Assembly: GCA_017305665.1 (NCBI GenBank)
Contig: JAFKKH010000008.1
Location: 1-64,000, forward strand
Direction of reading: 5' to 3'
Source: Hyphomicrobiales bacterium
GTDB taxonomy: Bacteria; Pseudomonadota; Alphaproteobacteria; Rhizobiales; Xanthobacteraceae
Length of the DNA: 64,000 bases
The notes under the pieces are model-generated. The model searched no databases, was not told where the DNA came from, and worked only from the letters and a program-made list of their open reading frames with translations. Shown one piece after another: positions 24,496 to 35,197 of this stretch; position 1 is the first letter of the stretch, and every line of letters begins with the position of its first letter. The position numbers and the translations under genes are program-made.

Positions 24496-26268
24496 TCAGT
24501 TCTGTGGCAGATTGAGCCGGATGTGAAGTTCGCGCAACTGCTTCGGCGTGACCTCGGACGGCGCACCCATCAAAAGATCTTCGGCCCGCTGGTTCATCGG
24601 AAACAGCGAGATTTCGCGCAGGTTGGTTGTCCCGCACAGCAACATGACAATGCGATCGACGCCCGCCGCCATGCCGCCGTGGGGCGGCGCGCCGTACTGG
24701 AACGCGCGGTACATGCCGCCGAAGCGTTCGACCACGTCGGTCTCGCCATAACCCGCGATCTCGAACGCCTTCACCATCGCTTCCGGCCTGTGGTTGCGAA
24801 TGCCGCCGGATGCGATCTCGTATCCGTTGCAGGTGATGTCGTACTGGAACGCCTTGATCGTCAGCGGATCCTGATTTTTCAGCGCGTCGAGTCCGCCCTG
24901 CGGCATCGAGAACGGGTTGTGCGAGAAGTCGACTTTCTTGTCGTCTTCATTGTATTCGTACATCGGGAAGTCGACGATCCAGGCGAGTTCGAAGCGATCC
25001 TTGTCGATCAGGTTCAATTCCTCGCCGAGTTTCGTGCGCGCAAGGCCCGCGAACTTCCAGAACTTTGCCGGATCGCCCGCGACGAAGAAGGCCGCATCCC
25101 CGTCTTTCAGTCCGAGTTGTGCGCGGATCGCTGCCGTACGCTCTGCACCGATGTTGTTGGCAAGCGGACCGGCACCCTCGCCGCCCTCGCGCCACATGAT
25201 GTAGCCGAGGCCGGGCTGCCCTTCGCCCTGCGCCCAGGAGTTCATGCGGTCGCAGAACGCGCGGCTGCCGCCACCCGGCCCCGGGATCGCCCAGACCTGG
25301 TTCTTGGTGTCCTCCAGCATCCGGGCAAACACCTTGAAGCCGGAGCCACGGAAGTGCTCGGAGACGTCGGCCATCAAAAGCGGATTGCGCAGATCGGGCT
25401 TGTCGGTGCCGTACTTGCGCAGGCTTTCGGCAAACGGAATGCGCGGCCAGTTTTTCGTCACAGGCTTGCCGTTGGCGAATTCCTCGAACACGCCGGTAAT
25501 AACAGGCTCAACCGCAGCAAAAACATCATCCTGTTCGACAAAGCTCATCTCGAGATCGAGCTGATAGAATTCCCCCGGCAGACGGTCCGCGCGCGGGTCC
25601 TCGTCGCGGAAGCATGGCGCGATCTGGAAGTAGCGGTCGAAGCCCGACATCATCAGGAGCTGCTTGTATTGCTGGGGCGCCTGCGGCAGCGCGTAGAACT
25701 TGCCCGGATGGATGCGCGACGGCACCAGGAAGTCGCGCGCACCTTCCGGCGACGACGCCGTCAGGATCGGAGTCTGGAATTCAAAGAACCCCTGCTCCTT
25801 CATGCGTTTGCGCATCGAATCGACGATGGCGCCGCGGGTCATGATGTTCTGGTGCAGCTTCTCGCGACGCAGGTCGAGGAAACGGTACTTAAGCCTTATG
25901 TCCTCTGGATATTCCTGCTCGCCGAACACCGGCAGCGGCAATTCGCCGGCCGGACCCAGCACCTCGATTTCGGTGATGTAGACCTCGACCTGACCGGTCG
26001 GCAGTTCCGGGTTCTCGGTGCCCGCAGGCCGGCGCCGGGCCTTGCCGTCGATCCGGACCACCCATTCCGCGCGCAGCTTTTCCGCCTCCTTGAACGCCGG
26101 CGAATCCGGGTCCGCCACGCATTGGGTCAGCCCGTAGTGATCGCGCAGGTCGATGAACAGCACTCCGCCATGGTCGCGAATGCGATGGCACCAGCCGGAC
26201 AGGCGGACCGTCTGGTCAATGTGGCTGTCGCGGAGCGCGCCGCAGGTATGAGACCGATAGCGATGCAT
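24496..26268 (-). CDS. aspS: Aspartate--tRNA(Asp/Asn) ligase
   Basis: A 590-residue class II synthetase of the bacterial type. It has the N-terminal OB fold ([24 protein letters not shown]), motif 2 ([10 protein letters not shown] near residue 220), the inserted GAD domain in the middle, and motif 3 near the C-terminus ([13 protein letters not shown]). It charges tRNA-Asp; the long bacterial form in alphaproteobacteria often also charges tRNA-Asn for later amidation. Cytoplasmic. It is divergent from rnd (221 bp between starts) and precedes maeB on the same strand. Confidence 0.96.
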   Translation of the reverse strand: MHRYRSHTCGALRDSHIDQTVRLSGWCHRIRDHGGVLFIDLRDHYGLTQCVADPDSPAFKEAEKLRAEWVVRIDGKARRRPAGTENPELPTGQVEVYITEIEVLGPAGELPLPVFGEQEYPEDIRLKYRFLDLRREKLHQNIMTRGAIVDSMRKRMKEQGFFEFQTPILTASSPEGARDFLVPSRIHPGKFYALPQAPQQYKQLLMMSGFDRYFQIAPCFRDEDPRADRLPGEFYQLDLEMSFVEQDDVFAAVEPVITGVFEEFANGKPVTKNWPRIPFAESLRKYGTDKPDLRNPLLMADVSEHFRGSGFKVFARMLEDTKNQVWAIPGPGGGSRAFCDRMNSWAQGEGQPGLGYIMWREGGEGAGPLANNIGAERTAAIRAQLGLKDGDAAFFVAGDPAKFWKFAGLARTKLGEELNLIDKDRFELAWIVDFPMYEYNEDDKKVDFSHNPFSMPQGGLDALKNQDPLTIKAFQYDITCNGYEIASGGIRNHRPEAMVKAFEIAGYGETDVVERFGGMYRAFQYGAPPHGGMAAGVDRIVMLLCGTTNLREISLFPMNQRAEDLLMGAPSEVTPKQLRELHIRLNLPQN

Positions 26269-26489
26269 GGAAATCCTGAAAGACTGCGTCAGAGGGCGGA
26301 ATCAGAGGTTTGACCGGGCCAGCGAAGGCGTCAGGGTTTACCCGAGCCGGAAGGGCGCGGCAACCAAATGACGGAACCTGCAAGTGCGGTCTGGGAAGCC
26401 GTTTTTGACCGTAAAAGCGCGGGAAAAACAAGGGTGCTGCGTGCCGAAAGCAGGGCGACAAGGTCAAAAAGAAGAGTTATGGAGCGTTC

Positions 26490-27638
26490 ATGGACCTGAT
26501 TACCACGACCGCCGAGCTGACTTCCGTCTGCGCCCGCCTCGCCAAGCACCCTGTCATCACCGTCGATACGGAATTCCTCCGCGAGACGACCTACTACCCC
26601 CTGCTCTGCGTGGTTCAGTTGGCCAGTCCCGACGAGGCCGTGGTGGTCGACGCCCTGGCGGAAGGAATCGACCTGAAGCCGTTTTTCGACCTGATGTCGA
26701 GCGAAGGCGTCCTGAAGGTCTTTCATGCGGCACGGCAGGATATCGAGATCATCTGGCATCAGGCCGGTATCATTCCTCATCCGATCTTCGACACCCAGGT
26801 TGCCGCCATGGTGCTGGGATACGGCGACTCCATCGCCTATGACGCCCTGGTCGAACGCGTCACCGGCCATCGGCCCGACAAGACCCACCGTTTCACCGAC
26901 TGGTCGCGTCGGCCGCTGACCAAAGATCAGCTCGAATATGCCGTCGCCGACGTCACCCACCTCCGTGATGTATTTGCCGCCCTCGACGCTGACCTCAAGA
27001 AGCGCCGCCGCAGCGACTGGGTCAGCGAGGAAATGGAAGTTCTGACCTCGCCGAAAACCTACGACTTCCATCCCGAACGCGCCTGGGAGCGCTTGAAGAC
27101 CCGGGTCCGCAAGCCGAAGGACCTCGCTGTCCTGATGGAAGTGGCGGCCTGGCGCGAACAGGAAGCCCAGAGCCGGAACGTTCCACGGTCGCGCGTGCTG
27201 AAAGACGACGCGGTCGGTGATATCGCCACCCATGCCCCCACCAGCCTCGAGCGGCTCGGCACCTTGCGTTCGCTACCCAAGGGCTTCGAGAAGTCGAAGT
27301 GGGGCTCCGATATCGTCGCCGCGGTCCAACGCGGCCTCGCCCGCGATCTCCACACGCTGCCGAAGATCGAAAAGCCGCGAAACAATTCCAACGGTGCCGC
27401 CATCGTCGAATTGCTCAAGGTCTTGCTGCGAATGACCTCCGAGCGTCACGCCGTCGCTAGCAAGATCATCGCGACAGTGGACGATCTCGAACAGATCGCC
27501 GCCGACGACAAGGCCGACGTCGGCGCCCTGCATGGCTGGCGGCGCGAGCTGTTCGGCGAGGCGGCACTGGCGCTCAAGCATGGCCAACTGGCGCTCGCCA
27601 TCGAGAAGGGACGCGTGGTGCGCGTCGACCGGCACTGA
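26490..27638 (+). CDS. rnd: Ribonuclease D
   Basis: A 382-residue 3'-5' exoribonuclease that trims tRNA and other small RNA ends. The DEDD catalytic domain is N-terminal ([19 protein letters not shown] at residues 20-38; [12 protein letters not shown] near 73; [13 protein letters not shown], with the last Asp and the Tyr). One or two HRDC-like helical domains follow from about residue 210. GGAG stands 5 nt before the ATG. It is monocistronic and converges on petA, with a palindromic repeat in between. Confidence 0.93.
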   Translation: MDLITTTAELTSVCARLAKHPVITVDTEFLRETTYYPLLCVVQLASPDEAVVVDALAEGIDLKPFFDLMSSEGVLKVFHAARQDIEIIWHQAGIIPHPIFDTQVAAMVLGYGDSIAYDALVERVTGHRPDKTHRFTDWSRRPLTKDQLEYAVADVTHLRDVFAALDADLKKRRRSDWVSEEMEVLTSPKTYDFHPERAWERLKTRVRKPKDLAVLMEVAAWREQEAQSRNVPRSRVLKDDAVGDIATHAPTSLERLGTLRSLPKGFEKSKWGSDIVAAVQRGLARDLHTLPKIEKPRNNSNGAAIVELLKVLLRMTSERHAVASKIIATVDDLEQIAADDKADVGALHGWRRELFGEAALALKHGQLALAIEKGRVVRVDRH

Positions 27639-27653
27639 TGCCGTTCGCATCCA

Positions 27654-27753
27654 TAGCGTTTCAAGCGAAGTGGATACCAGTTCGCGTCAAGAAAACGCGT
27701 CAAACAAAAGCTAGAGCCCGGCTTTGATTTTATCAAAACCGGAATAGCTCTAG
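27654..27753. repeat. Bradyrhizobium-type intergenic repeat with terminal hairpin
   Basis: A roughly 100-bp element starts TAGCGTTTCAAGCGAAGTGG, has GCGTCAAGAAAACGCGTC in the middle, and ends in a hairpin between CTAGAGC (27711-27717) and GCTCTAG (27747-27753), with a TTTGAT/ATCAAA inner stem. I recall this element as a frequent intergenic repeat in Bradyrhizobium relatives. The hairpin's far arm contains the petA stop codon (27750-27752). Confidence 0.75.
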
Positions 27754-28409
27754 ATTTGCCGGATGCTCCCGAAATCGAACGTCGCGTTCGGCGGATTTTC
27801 GCCGATCCGGATCACGTGATCATTCACGAAGTGATACGGCGGGACCGGCAGGTTGTACGGCGCAGGGACGCCGCCGAAGACGCGGCCGGCGAGATCGTAT
27901 TTTGAGCCATGACAGGGACAGAAGTAACCGCCGAGCCAATCGGCGGCCGGCTCTGTCGCGCTCGGGCTCGGATAAAAGAGCGGAATGCAGCCGAGATGGG
28001 TGCAGATGCCAACGAAGACACCATAGCCGGGCTTGGCCGAGCGATGCCAATTCTGAGCGTATTGTGGCTGCTGGAATTGCTCCGATTGAGGGTCAGCCAG
28101 CCGTTCCAGCAGTTTCGGATCCTGAAGCATCTTGAGCGCTGCAGCGGGACGGTTGATCACGAAGATCGGCCGATCACGCCAACGAACAATCACCTGTTGG
28201 CCGGGCTGCACTTTGCTGAGATCGAGTTCGACCGGACCGCCGGCGGCGAGCGTCGCCTTGTCCGGTTCGAACTGCGAGATCATGGGGACGATCGCCGCAG
28301 CAACGCCAACCGTGCTCGCTGCCGCGGTCGCGATATAGAGGAAATCGCGCCGGGTCGGACGGCGGTCCGAAGATCCGTTCACCCGCGCATCTGAGGGGAT
28401 ATCGGTCAT
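27750..28409 (-). CDS. petA: Ubiquinol-cytochrome c reductase iron-sulfur (Rieske) subunit, standing alone
   Basis: A 219-residue Rieske protein. A Tat-like [13 protein letters not shown] signal anchor lies at about residues 21-45, and the 2Fe-2S ligand boxes are CTHLGC and CPCHGS near residues 134-139 and 163-168. It moves electrons from ubiquinol to cytochrome c1 in the periplasm. The ATG at 28409 has GGAG 6 nt upstream. Normally petA leads petB/petC or fbcH; here none follows. The segment between the boxes ([10 protein letters not shown] and [18 protein letters not shown]) looks more beta/gamma- than alphaproteobacterial. The 3' end is embedded in a repeat. Confidence 0.88.
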   Translation of the reverse strand: MTDIPSDARVNGSSDRRPTRRDFLYIATAAASTVGVAAAIVPMISQFEPDKATLAAGGPVELDLSKVQPGQQVIVRWRDRPIFVINRPAAALKMLQDPKLLERLADPQSEQFQQPQYAQNWHRSAKPGYGVFVGICTHLGCIPLFYPSPSATEPAADWLGGYFCPCHGSKYDLAGRVFGGVPAPYNLPVPPYHFVNDHVIRIGENPPNATFDFGSIRQI

Positions 28410-28557
28410 GGTTTGCTCCACGAAGGCTGGAGCCCCCGATACCGGACGATGCCACGACGACAGCAGCACACCGGCACCATGATAACCCGCGCGATGCGAT
28501 TTCGAACCGCCGGCATGGTTCACAATGGTGAGACCGAGAATTAAGCGTGCGAAATTG

Positions 28558-30147
28558 TCAGCGTCGCACGATCGAGCCTGAGCGTCCGACGAGACGCGTC
28601 AGTTGCTTGAAGCGGCTGCCGACACGATCTGCAACGAGATCGACCATGCGGTGCTCGAACACGAGCCGCAGCTTGCGCCCGATGCTCCTGAAATGCGTGG
28701 CCGGCAAAACTCCGGGCCGGGCCGCCGAAATCAGATGCGCGACACGGAACGCCGCGCCAAGAAGGCGCGCACGTTCATCCATCGCCGGAGTCACCAGCCC
28801 GCGCACCACCGGCGGCGGCTCATTCGCCTCGCTCAGGCCGGCATAGCGATAGTAGACCGAGAGAGCCACGAAGGCCCTGCCCTGATGGCTGACATCGCCG
28901 AAGTTGCCGTTCGTGATCAAGCTGAGCGTCTGTTCGCCGCGATGATCGGGATGGACGCGCCAGCCAATATCGGAAAGCAGGCAGGCCGCATGGCGCAGCC
29001 GCCGGTCGTCTTCGCTTTCGCTCAGCTTCGCGACGCGGACAAACCGATCGGTCCATCCGATCAACTCCTCCGCATGACGCGCTGAACGAGACAAGAGTCT
29101 GTTCAGCGTCTGCGCCGCGCAGATCAACCCATCTCTTTCCTGCTCCACCTGCGGCAGCATCGAATAAAGCAGGCCTTCGCGCACGCCATAGGTCGAAAAC
29201 ACGATGGTCTTCGGCTTCGCCACCTGGATGACATGCTCCAGCACAAGCGCGGCATAGGCCAACAGCGGCTGCCGGGCCTCGGCGACGGCTTCGATATCTG
29301 CCAGTGTATGGGATGCCGCCAGACGCCGCAGCCGTCGCGCGAAGCTGAGCGCGTCGGCCGCCGAGATCGAGTATCCGTGCATGACCCGAAGCGGATAGCC
29401 GCTCTGGATAATGTGAATCCGCGCCAGCGCACGCCACGTTCCGCCGACCGCGTAGAAGGTGCGTCCGCGGCCGGCCTTCAGGGGCATGGCATCGGCCAGC
29501 GCGGTCCTCACGATACGCTCGGCACGCTTCAGCGATTTCTTCGAAGCATCCTGCAGTGCGAGGCTGCCAAGCGGCAGCGTCACGCCACGGCGAACACGAC
29601 GACCGCGCACATCGGTGAGTTCAAGCGAGCCGCCGCCGAGATCGCCGACGATCCCGTCCGGCTTGTGCACGCCGGACACCACGCCGAGCGCAGCCAGATG
29701 TGCCTCACGCGGCCCCGACAGAATATCCACCGGCACGCGGCAGATGCGCTCGGCCCGCGCAATGAAGTCCGGGCCGTTCTTAGCATCGCGACAAGCCGCG
29801 GTTGCGATGGCATAGACGCGGCCAACCTTCATGACCTTGCACAGCGCATGAAAACGCCGCAGCGCTATCAGCGCCTTGCTGATGGCATCGGCTGCGAGCA
29901 GGCCGGTGGACTGCACCTCCCGCCCCAATCCGCACAGCGTCTTTTCGTTGAATATCGAGACGAGACTCCGCTCCATCGCCTCGTACACGACGAGACGGAC
30001 GGAGTTGGAGCCGATATCGATGACGGCGACGCTGGAGGCCGGTTTGCGCGCGCGCGGATGTGCGCCCGCGAGCGTCTTACGCCGGCGGTTGCCGCTCTGC
30101 GCGACGCGTAAGGCGGCGCGGCGAAGATTCCTTGAGCGACTTTCCAC
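28558..30147 (-). CDS. ppx: Exopolyphosphatase, Ppx/GppA family
   Basis: A 529-residue actin-fold phosphatase that removes phosphate from polyphosphate ends (or from pppGpp). The first phosphate loop is [15 protein letters not shown] at about residues 42-56, the second is [14 protein letters not shown] near 166-179; a C-terminal HD-like helical domain follows. The start is a GTG at 30147, which overlaps the end of ppk by 71 nt; no start codon exists between the ppk stop and the conserved core, so a coupled overlap is the simplest reading. It forms an operon with ppk. Confidence 0.9.
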   Translation of the reverse strand: MESRSRNLRRAALRVAQSGNRRRKTLAGAHPRARKPASSVAVIDIGSNSVRLVVYEAMERSLVSIFNEKTLCGLGREVQSTGLLAADAISKALIALRRFHALCKVMKVGRVYAIATAACRDAKNGPDFIARAERICRVPVDILSGPREAHLAALGVVSGVHKPDGIVGDLGGGSLELTDVRGRRVRRGVTLPLGSLALQDASKKSLKRAERIVRTALADAMPLKAGRGRTFYAVGGTWRALARIHIIQSGYPLRVMHGYSISAADALSFARRLRRLAASHTLADIEAVAEARQPLLAYAALVLEHVIQVAKPKTIVFSTYGVREGLLYSMLPQVEQERDGLICAAQTLNRLLSRSARHAEELIGWTDRFVRVAKLSESEDDRRLRHAACLLSDIGWRVHPDHRGEQTLSLITNGNFGDVSHQGRAFVALSVYYRYAGLSEANEPPPVVRGLVTPAMDERARLLGAAFRVAHLISAARPGVLPATHFRSIGRKLRLVFEHRMVDLVADRVGSRFKQLTRLVGRSGSIVRR

Positions 30148-32278
30148 GGCCAGACAAACTCGGATTCGTCATGAAGTAGTTATGCAGATTGAAGGGCTCT
30201 TCGCCCTTCGCGGCCTTCATACGCGTTGACGATCCATCCGGCAACAACTGCCAGCTTTGCTCGGTATCCTTCAGGTTCGCGACCATGATTTGTTCGAGAA
30301 CCTGCTGATGCACCGTCGAATTTTGCAACGGGCACAGCACTTCGACACGCCGGTCGAGATTGCGGGGCATCATGTCCGCGGACGAAATATACACAGCCGC
30401 TTTCGGTCCGGGCATGCTTTGCCCCATTCCGAAAGAGTAGATTCGGCCGTGTTCCAGGAACCGGCCGATCACCGATTTGACGCGGATATTATCCGACAAT
30501 CCGGGAACACCGGGACGCAGGCAACAGATACCGCGCACGACCAGTTCGACCGAAACGCCGGCTTGCGAAGCGTCATAGAGGGCATCAATGATGTCGGGAT
30601 CGACCAGCGCGTTCATCTTCATCCAGATCGCCGCCGGTTTGCCGTTGCGGGCGAAATTCGCCTCGCCGCGAATATGATCGATAATCCGGTTGCGCAAAGT
30701 CAACGGCGACACTGCCATCTTCTCGATGTCGCTCGGCTCCGCGTAGCCCGTGATGTAATTGAACACACGCGCAGCATCGCGGCCGATGATCGGATCGGAT
30801 GTGAAATACGACAGGTCGGTATAGATGCGCGCAGTCACCGGATGATAGTTACCGGTGCCGGTGTGCACGTAGGTCGTCAGCGATCCACCCTCGCGGCGCA
30901 CCACCAGCGACAGCTTGGCGTGGGTCTTCAATTCAATGAAGCCATACACCACCTGAACGCCGGCACGCTCGAGGTCGCGCGCCCAGCGGATATTGGCTTC
31001 CTCGTCGAACCGCGCCTTGAGTTCGACCAGCGCCGTCACGGACTTTCCGGCTTCGGCGGCCTCCGCAAGCGCTCGCACGATCGGCGAGTTGTTCGACGTG
31101 CGGTACAGCGTCTGCTTGATGGCGACGACATCGGGATCGCGCGCCGCCTGCTGCAGAAACTGCACGACGACATCGAACGACTCGTACGGGTGATGGACGA
31201 TCAGATCCTTCTGCCGGATCGCCGCGAAAATATCGCCGCCGTGATCACGGACGCGTTCGGGATGGCGTGGAACGTACGGCACGAATTCGAGATCGGGCCG
31301 ATCGAGCCGCGTCAGTTGCGACAGTTCGTTCATGGCGAGAACGCCGTCCACCAGCAGCACTTCATCATCGGCAGTCGATAGCGCCCGCTGCACGAATTCA
31401 CGCAATTCGGCCGGCATCGCCGCCTCGATCTCAAGACGGATCACGGAGCCACGGCGGCGGCGCTTCAACGCCGTCTCGAACAGGCGAACAAGGTCCTCGG
31501 CCTCTTCCTCGATTTCCAGTTCAGAGTCCCGGATGATGCGGAATGCGCCCTGCCCCTTGACCGTGTAACCGGGAAACAGCCGACCGATGAACAGGCTGGT
31601 CGCGCCTTCAAGCGTGATCAACCTGACGGTGCCGTCCTTGCCTGTCGGCGGCAGGCGGAGAAACCGGTCGATCTTGCCGGGCATGCGGATCAGCGCATTC
31701 ATCGGCTTACCGTCGGAGACGCGCGCAAGCTGCAGTGCGATGGTGAAACCCAGGCTTGGGATAAATGGAAACGGATGCGCCGGATCAATCGCGAGCGGGG
31801 TCAGCAGCGGGAAGATATTGTGGAGGAAGTGATCCTCGATCCAGGTCCGCTCGGCCTTGGTGACATCCTTGCCATCGATCAGGACGATCCCGACCTCGGC
31901 GAGCATGTTGCGCAGGTCGCGCCAGATGGTTTGCTGGTCGCTCGCGAGTTTCGAGACGGTTTCGTTGATCAGCACCAACTGCTCGGACGGGGTCAACCCA
32001 TCCGGGCTGCGCTCCATGATCCCTTCCCGCACCTGCGCCTTGATGCCAGCGACGCGGACCATGAAGAATTCATCAAGGTTATTGGCCGAAATCGACAGAA
32101 AGCGAACGCGCTCCAGTGCGGGGTGACCGGGGTTGACCGACTCCTCGAGTACCCGTCGATTGAAATGCAGCCAGGACAGCTCCCGATTGATGAATCGTTC
32201 CGGGCTGGTCCGAATCGCGACTTGTGGTTCCGCATCCAGAATTTTATCTTCAATAACAATGGCTTGAGCCGATTCCAT
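30077..32278 (-). CDS. ppk: Polyphosphate kinase 1
   Basis: A 733-residue enzyme that makes and breaks polyphosphate with ATP. The N-terminal domain has [16 protein letters not shown] at about residues 27-42. The catalytic region holds the histidines of [10 protein letters not shown] and [17 protein letters not shown], and the C-terminus [11 protein letters not shown]. Two starts are possible: ATG at 32278 (weak site, chosen because it precedes the conserved part) or TTG at 32335. It lies upstream of ppx with a 71-nt overlap; polyphosphate turnover genes thus form one unit. Confidence 0.94.
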   Translation of the reverse strand: MESAQAIVIEDKILDAEPQVAIRTSPERFINRELSWLHFNRRVLEESVNPGHPALERVRFLSISANNLDEFFMVRVAGIKAQVREGIMERSPDGLTPSEQLVLINETVSKLASDQQTIWRDLRNMLAEVGIVLIDGKDVTKAERTWIEDHFLHNIFPLLTPLAIDPAHPFPFIPSLGFTIALQLARVSDGKPMNALIRMPGKIDRFLRLPPTGKDGTVRLITLEGATSLFIGRLFPGYTVKGQGAFRIIRDSELEIEEEAEDLVRLFETALKRRRRGSVIRLEIEAAMPAELREFVQRALSTADDEVLLVDGVLAMNELSQLTRLDRPDLEFVPYVPRHPERVRDHGGDIFAAIRQKDLIVHHPYESFDVVVQFLQQAARDPDVVAIKQTLYRTSNNSPIVRALAEAAEAGKSVTALVELKARFDEEANIRWARDLERAGVQVVYGFIELKTHAKLSLVVRREGGSLTTYVHTGTGNYHPVTARIYTDLSYFTSDPIIGRDAARVFNYITGYAEPSDIEKMAVSPLTLRNRIIDHIRGEANFARNGKPAAIWMKMNALVDPDIIDALYDASQAGVSVELVVRGICCLRPGVPGLSDNIRVKSVIGRFLEHGRIYSFGMGQSMPGPKAAVYISSADMMPRNLDRRVEVLCPLQNSTVHQQVLEQIMVANLKDTEQSWQLLPDGSSTRMKAAKGEEPFNLHNYFMTNPSLSGRGKSLKESSPRRLTRRAERQPPA

Positions 32279-32392
32279 TGATATACTGGTCCATCTTTCA
32301 TCAAGGCGCGGCAACAGCCGGGCAAGCACTGGCAAATCATGTGCTAGCTCGATGACGTTTCGATGACATTGACGTTCCAGACGGCTGAGGCG

Positions 32393-33301
32393 TCAAGGTG
32401 CGGCAGAACCGACCGCAGTCTGTGTCTCGCCTTCAAATTGCCGGCACAGCCAATCCGCGAATGCCGTCAGCGAAGGGTCGCGCGCGAGGCGCGCTTCGTA
32501 TTGCAATGTGAAATGCCGGGTCGTGGGTCGCCGTGCAGGGTGCGCGATTGCAAGCCTGCCACTCTGAAGATCGGGCTGCAGCAGTCCCTCGATCGCGACC
32601 GCCGCACCAAGATCGGCTGCGGCGGCCTCTAGCGTCTGGCTGGCGCTTTCGAAGCTGCTGCCGCCGCGCACGGCGATCGACTTCATTCCTGCAAAATCAA
32701 GCCATCGGCGCCAATCTTCCGAGCGGGGCCGCGTATGCAACATCGGCACCTGAGCAAAATCCAACGGGCCCCTCTGCAGCCGTTGCGGGGCCGCCACCAC
32801 CACGGTGGTGATCGGCATCAGAGGCCGAACCACGAGACCGGCCTGAGGACCGAGTCCCGAGACTGCAACGACGGCATCAAAGCGGGTCGGCAGCAAATCG
32901 AGCGCGTTGGTGCTGGTGTGCACATCAACCTCGAGCGATGGCAGGCTCAAAGTCAGGTCACGCAGGCGCGGCAACAAAGCTCGCGACAGAAAATGACCGT
33001 AGACGCCGATCGACAGGCGACGGTGCTGGCGCATCCGCACGCCTGTGGTCGCCTCATGAAGCCGGTCGAGCGCCTCGCGCGCGCCCTCCGCCATTGTCCG
33101 ACCCACCGGCGTCAGTTCCAGACCACCCGCTTTGCGCACGAACAGCGGTGCCTTGAGATCCTCCTCTAACGTCCGGACCAGGCGGCTGACGGCACCCGGA
33201 GTGACAGCGAGTTCGCGCGCAGCCAGGGTCATCGACATATGGCGGGCGGTCGCTTCGAAAGCGCGGACGGCATGTAGCGAAGGCAGGCGACGGACCGGCA
33301 T
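32393..33301 (-). CDS. LysR family transcriptional regulator, GcvA-like
   Basis: A 302-residue LysR protein. The N-terminal winged helix (about 1-65) reads RRLPSLHAVRAFEATARHMSMTLAARELAVTPGAVSRLVRTLE, the GcvA/AmpR type; a two-lobed effector domain follows. It is divergent from an acyl-CoA dehydrogenase gene, 75 bp between starts, and a LysR-type palindrome (33306-33320) stands five bases before its own ATG, so it likely represses itself and controls the dehydrogenase. The effector is unknown. Confidence 0.9.
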   Translation of the reverse strand: MPVRRLPSLHAVRAFEATARHMSMTLAARELAVTPGAVSRLVRTLEEDLKAPLFVRKAGGLELTPVGRTMAEGAREALDRLHEATTGVRMRQHRRLSIGVYGHFLSRALLPRLRDLTLSLPSLEVDVHTSTNALDLLPTRFDAVVAVSGLGPQAGLVVRPLMPITTVVVAAPQRLQRGPLDFAQVPMLHTRPRSEDWRRWLDFAGMKSIAVRGGSSFESASQTLEAAAADLGAAVAIEGLLQPDLQSGRLAIAHPARRPTTRHFTLQYEARLARDPSLTAFADWLCRQFEGETQTAVGSAAP

Positions 33302-33305
33302 GGCG

Positions 33306-33320
33306 TTGAGAATAACTCAA
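33306..33320. promoter_or_regulatory. LysR-type operator (T-N11-A palindrome)
   Basis: TTGAGAATAACTCAA is a perfect 5-bp-arm palindrome containing the T-N11-A core of LysR sites. It overlaps the leader of the lysR gene (start 33301) and centres 64 bp before the acyl-CoA dehydrogenase ATG (33377), the usual geometry for a divergent target and self-control. Confidence 0.65.
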
Positions 33321-33376
33321 TCGAGGCGGCCGATAAATCGTTTGAGTGCTCGAAAAAGTCGAAGCATCCTGTCGGT

Positions 33377-35173
33377 ATGAATTACATCGCACCCGCCCCT
33401 GTCGCCGATCCCGCCACCCTTGCAGGTCGTGCCGCCGTCGCACGCCGGTCCCAGCACATCGCTCCAGACTGCAGCGGGCTCAATTTCTACGAAATCGACC
33501 GAAGTCTGCGCGATCTCCTGACGTTGTATTTGGACCCGCCACTGCTGGCACATCTGGCGCCGCACCTGCACGAACTCGGCAAGCTTGCCGGAGGGCGGCT
33601 GAACGAGCTGGCTGATCTCGCCGACAAGCACCCACCTGAGCTCCGCTTTCGCGACAAATACGGCCGCGACAACGAATGGATCGAAACACACCCGGCTTAC
33701 GACGAAATCCGCAACATCGCCTTTGGGCAATTCGGCATGCACGCCATGACTCAGCGCGCCGGCGTGCTGGGCTGGCCCGAAATCATGCCGGCGGTCGCCA
33801 AGCAGGCGTTCTTCTATCTCTTTGCGCAGGTCGAATTCGGCGTGCTGTGTCCCGTCAACCTGACTGATTGCACCTCGGATCTTCTGGCGCGCTACGGATC
33901 GCCGGAGCTGAAGGCGCGCTATCTCGACCGGATGCTGACCCAGAATATGGATGAGCTACTCTACGGCGCGCAGTTTATGACCGAAAAGATCGGCGGGTCC
34001 GATGCCGGCGCGGCCGAGCTGATGGCAGTTCGCGATGGCGACCAGTGGCGGCTCTACGGTGAGAAGTGGTTCTGCTCCAATGCGGATGGTGACGTGGCGG
34101 TGCTGCTCGCCCGGCCGCAAGGTGCGCAGGCCGGCGGGCGCGGCCTCGGCCTGTTTCTGATGCCGCGGCATCTGCCGGACGGAACGCGCAACAGCTATCG
34201 CATCGCACGTTTGAAGGACAAGCTCGGCAGCCGCTCGATGCCGAGCGGCGAAATCATTTTCGACGGCGCCGTCGCCTATCATCTCGGCCAGATCGATCGC
34301 GGCATGAAGCAGATGCTCGAGATGGTGAACTATAGCCGCGTGTCGCACCTCACCCGGGCAGCCGGCATGATGCGGCGGTGCCTCAACGAAGCACTGCAGG
34401 TGGCCCACCATCGCAATGCATTTGGCCATCGCGTCATCGAGTATCCGTTGATGCGTCGGCAGCTCGTGAAGATGATGATCAAGACCGAGCAGTCGCTATC
34501 GGCACTGATGCTGGCTTCCGTCATGATCGCCCGGTCGGACGAGCATGCGGCGAAGGTGGTTCGTCTCCTCACACCAGTCTGTAAATATCGCGCGTCGCGC
34601 GACAACATCGCCGTCGCAACGGCCGCGATGGAAGCACGCGGCGGAAACGGCTACATCGAAGACTGGCCCAACGCGCGGCTGGTACGCGATGCCCATCTCG
34701 GCGTGATCTGGGACGGCACCAGCAGCGTCAACGCGCTGGACGTCATCCAGCGCGCCGTCGGCAAGGAGCGTGCGCACCGCCAACTGGCAGCCGAACTCGG
34801 CGAGAGACTCGCGGAAGCACGCGGCGTACCCGGCCAGTTCCGCACCCGTATCGGCAATGTTTTGACACAGGCCATCGATTTTGCGGAGGAAGTCGCCGAC
34901 AATCCTGACAACGAGCGCTTTACCCGTGTTGCGGCGAGCGCGCTCTATCATGTCGCGACGGCTGTTCTCATGCTCAACGAAGGCGCTCGCCTGGGCGAGG
35001 CAGGCGGCGACGCGAGACGCCTGTTGATGGCGCGGTTCGTGCTCGAGCATCGCCTGTCGGATCAGTCGAAATTGAGCGTCAAACAGGATTCCTGGGAAGA
35101 GCCGGCGATCTCGCTGCTACTCGATGAGGCGCCGGTTTCATTGGATACAGCTTCGTCACTCTTGAGCGCGTGA
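33377..35173 (+). CDS. Acyl-CoA dehydrogenase family protein, AidB-like
   Basis: A 598-residue flavoprotein, longer than the usual 380-residue acyl-CoA dehydrogenases. It has an extended N-terminus, the FAD-binding core (GAQFMTEKIGGSDAGA; EKWFCSNADGDVAVLLARP), helical C-terminal domain with KYRASRDNIAVATAAMEARGGNGYIED (catalytic-Glu region) and LVRDAHLGVIWDGTSSVN, plus an extra C-terminal helical tail. This is the AidB / long-chain type; AidB itself takes part in adaptive response to alkylation, so it could use fatty acyl-CoA or act in repair. It is divergent from a LysR gene that probably regulates it. Confidence 0.88.
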   Translation: MNYIAPAPVADPATLAGRAAVARRSQHIAPDCSGLNFYEIDRSLRDLLTLYLDPPLLAHLAPHLHELGKLAGGRLNELADLADKHPPELRFRDKYGRDNEWIETHPAYDEIRNIAFGQFGMHAMTQRAGVLGWPEIMPAVAKQAFFYLFAQVEFGVLCPVNLTDCTSDLLARYGSPELKARYLDRMLTQNMDELLYGAQFMTEKIGGSDAGAAELMAVRDGDQWRLYGEKWFCSNADGDVAVLLARPQGAQAGGRGLGLFLMPRHLPDGTRNSYRIARLKDKLGSRSMPSGEIIFDGAVAYHLGQIDRGMKQMLEMVNYSRVSHLTRAAGMMRRCLNEALQVAHHRNAFGHRVIEYPLMRRQLVKMMIKTEQSLSALMLASVMIARSDEHAAKVVRLLTPVCKYRASRDNIAVATAAMEARGGNGYIEDWPNARLVRDAHLGVIWDGTSSVNALDVIQRAVGKERAHRQLAAELGERLAEARGVPGQFRTRIGNVLTQAIDFAEEVADNPDNERFTRVAASALYHVATAVLMLNEGARLGEAGGDARRLLMARFVLEHRLSDQSKLSVKQDSWEEPAISLLLDEAPVSLDTASSLLSA

Positions 35174-35197
35174 CGCTGATCTGACGGGCTTACGTCC

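Noticed and set aside
24523-26313. Long open frame (596 codons) on the plus strand opposite aspS
   Set aside because: It is antisense to a full-length, well-conserved AspRS gene. In GC-rich DNA the opposite strand often stays open; its product is Arg/His-rich low-complexity and resembles no family.
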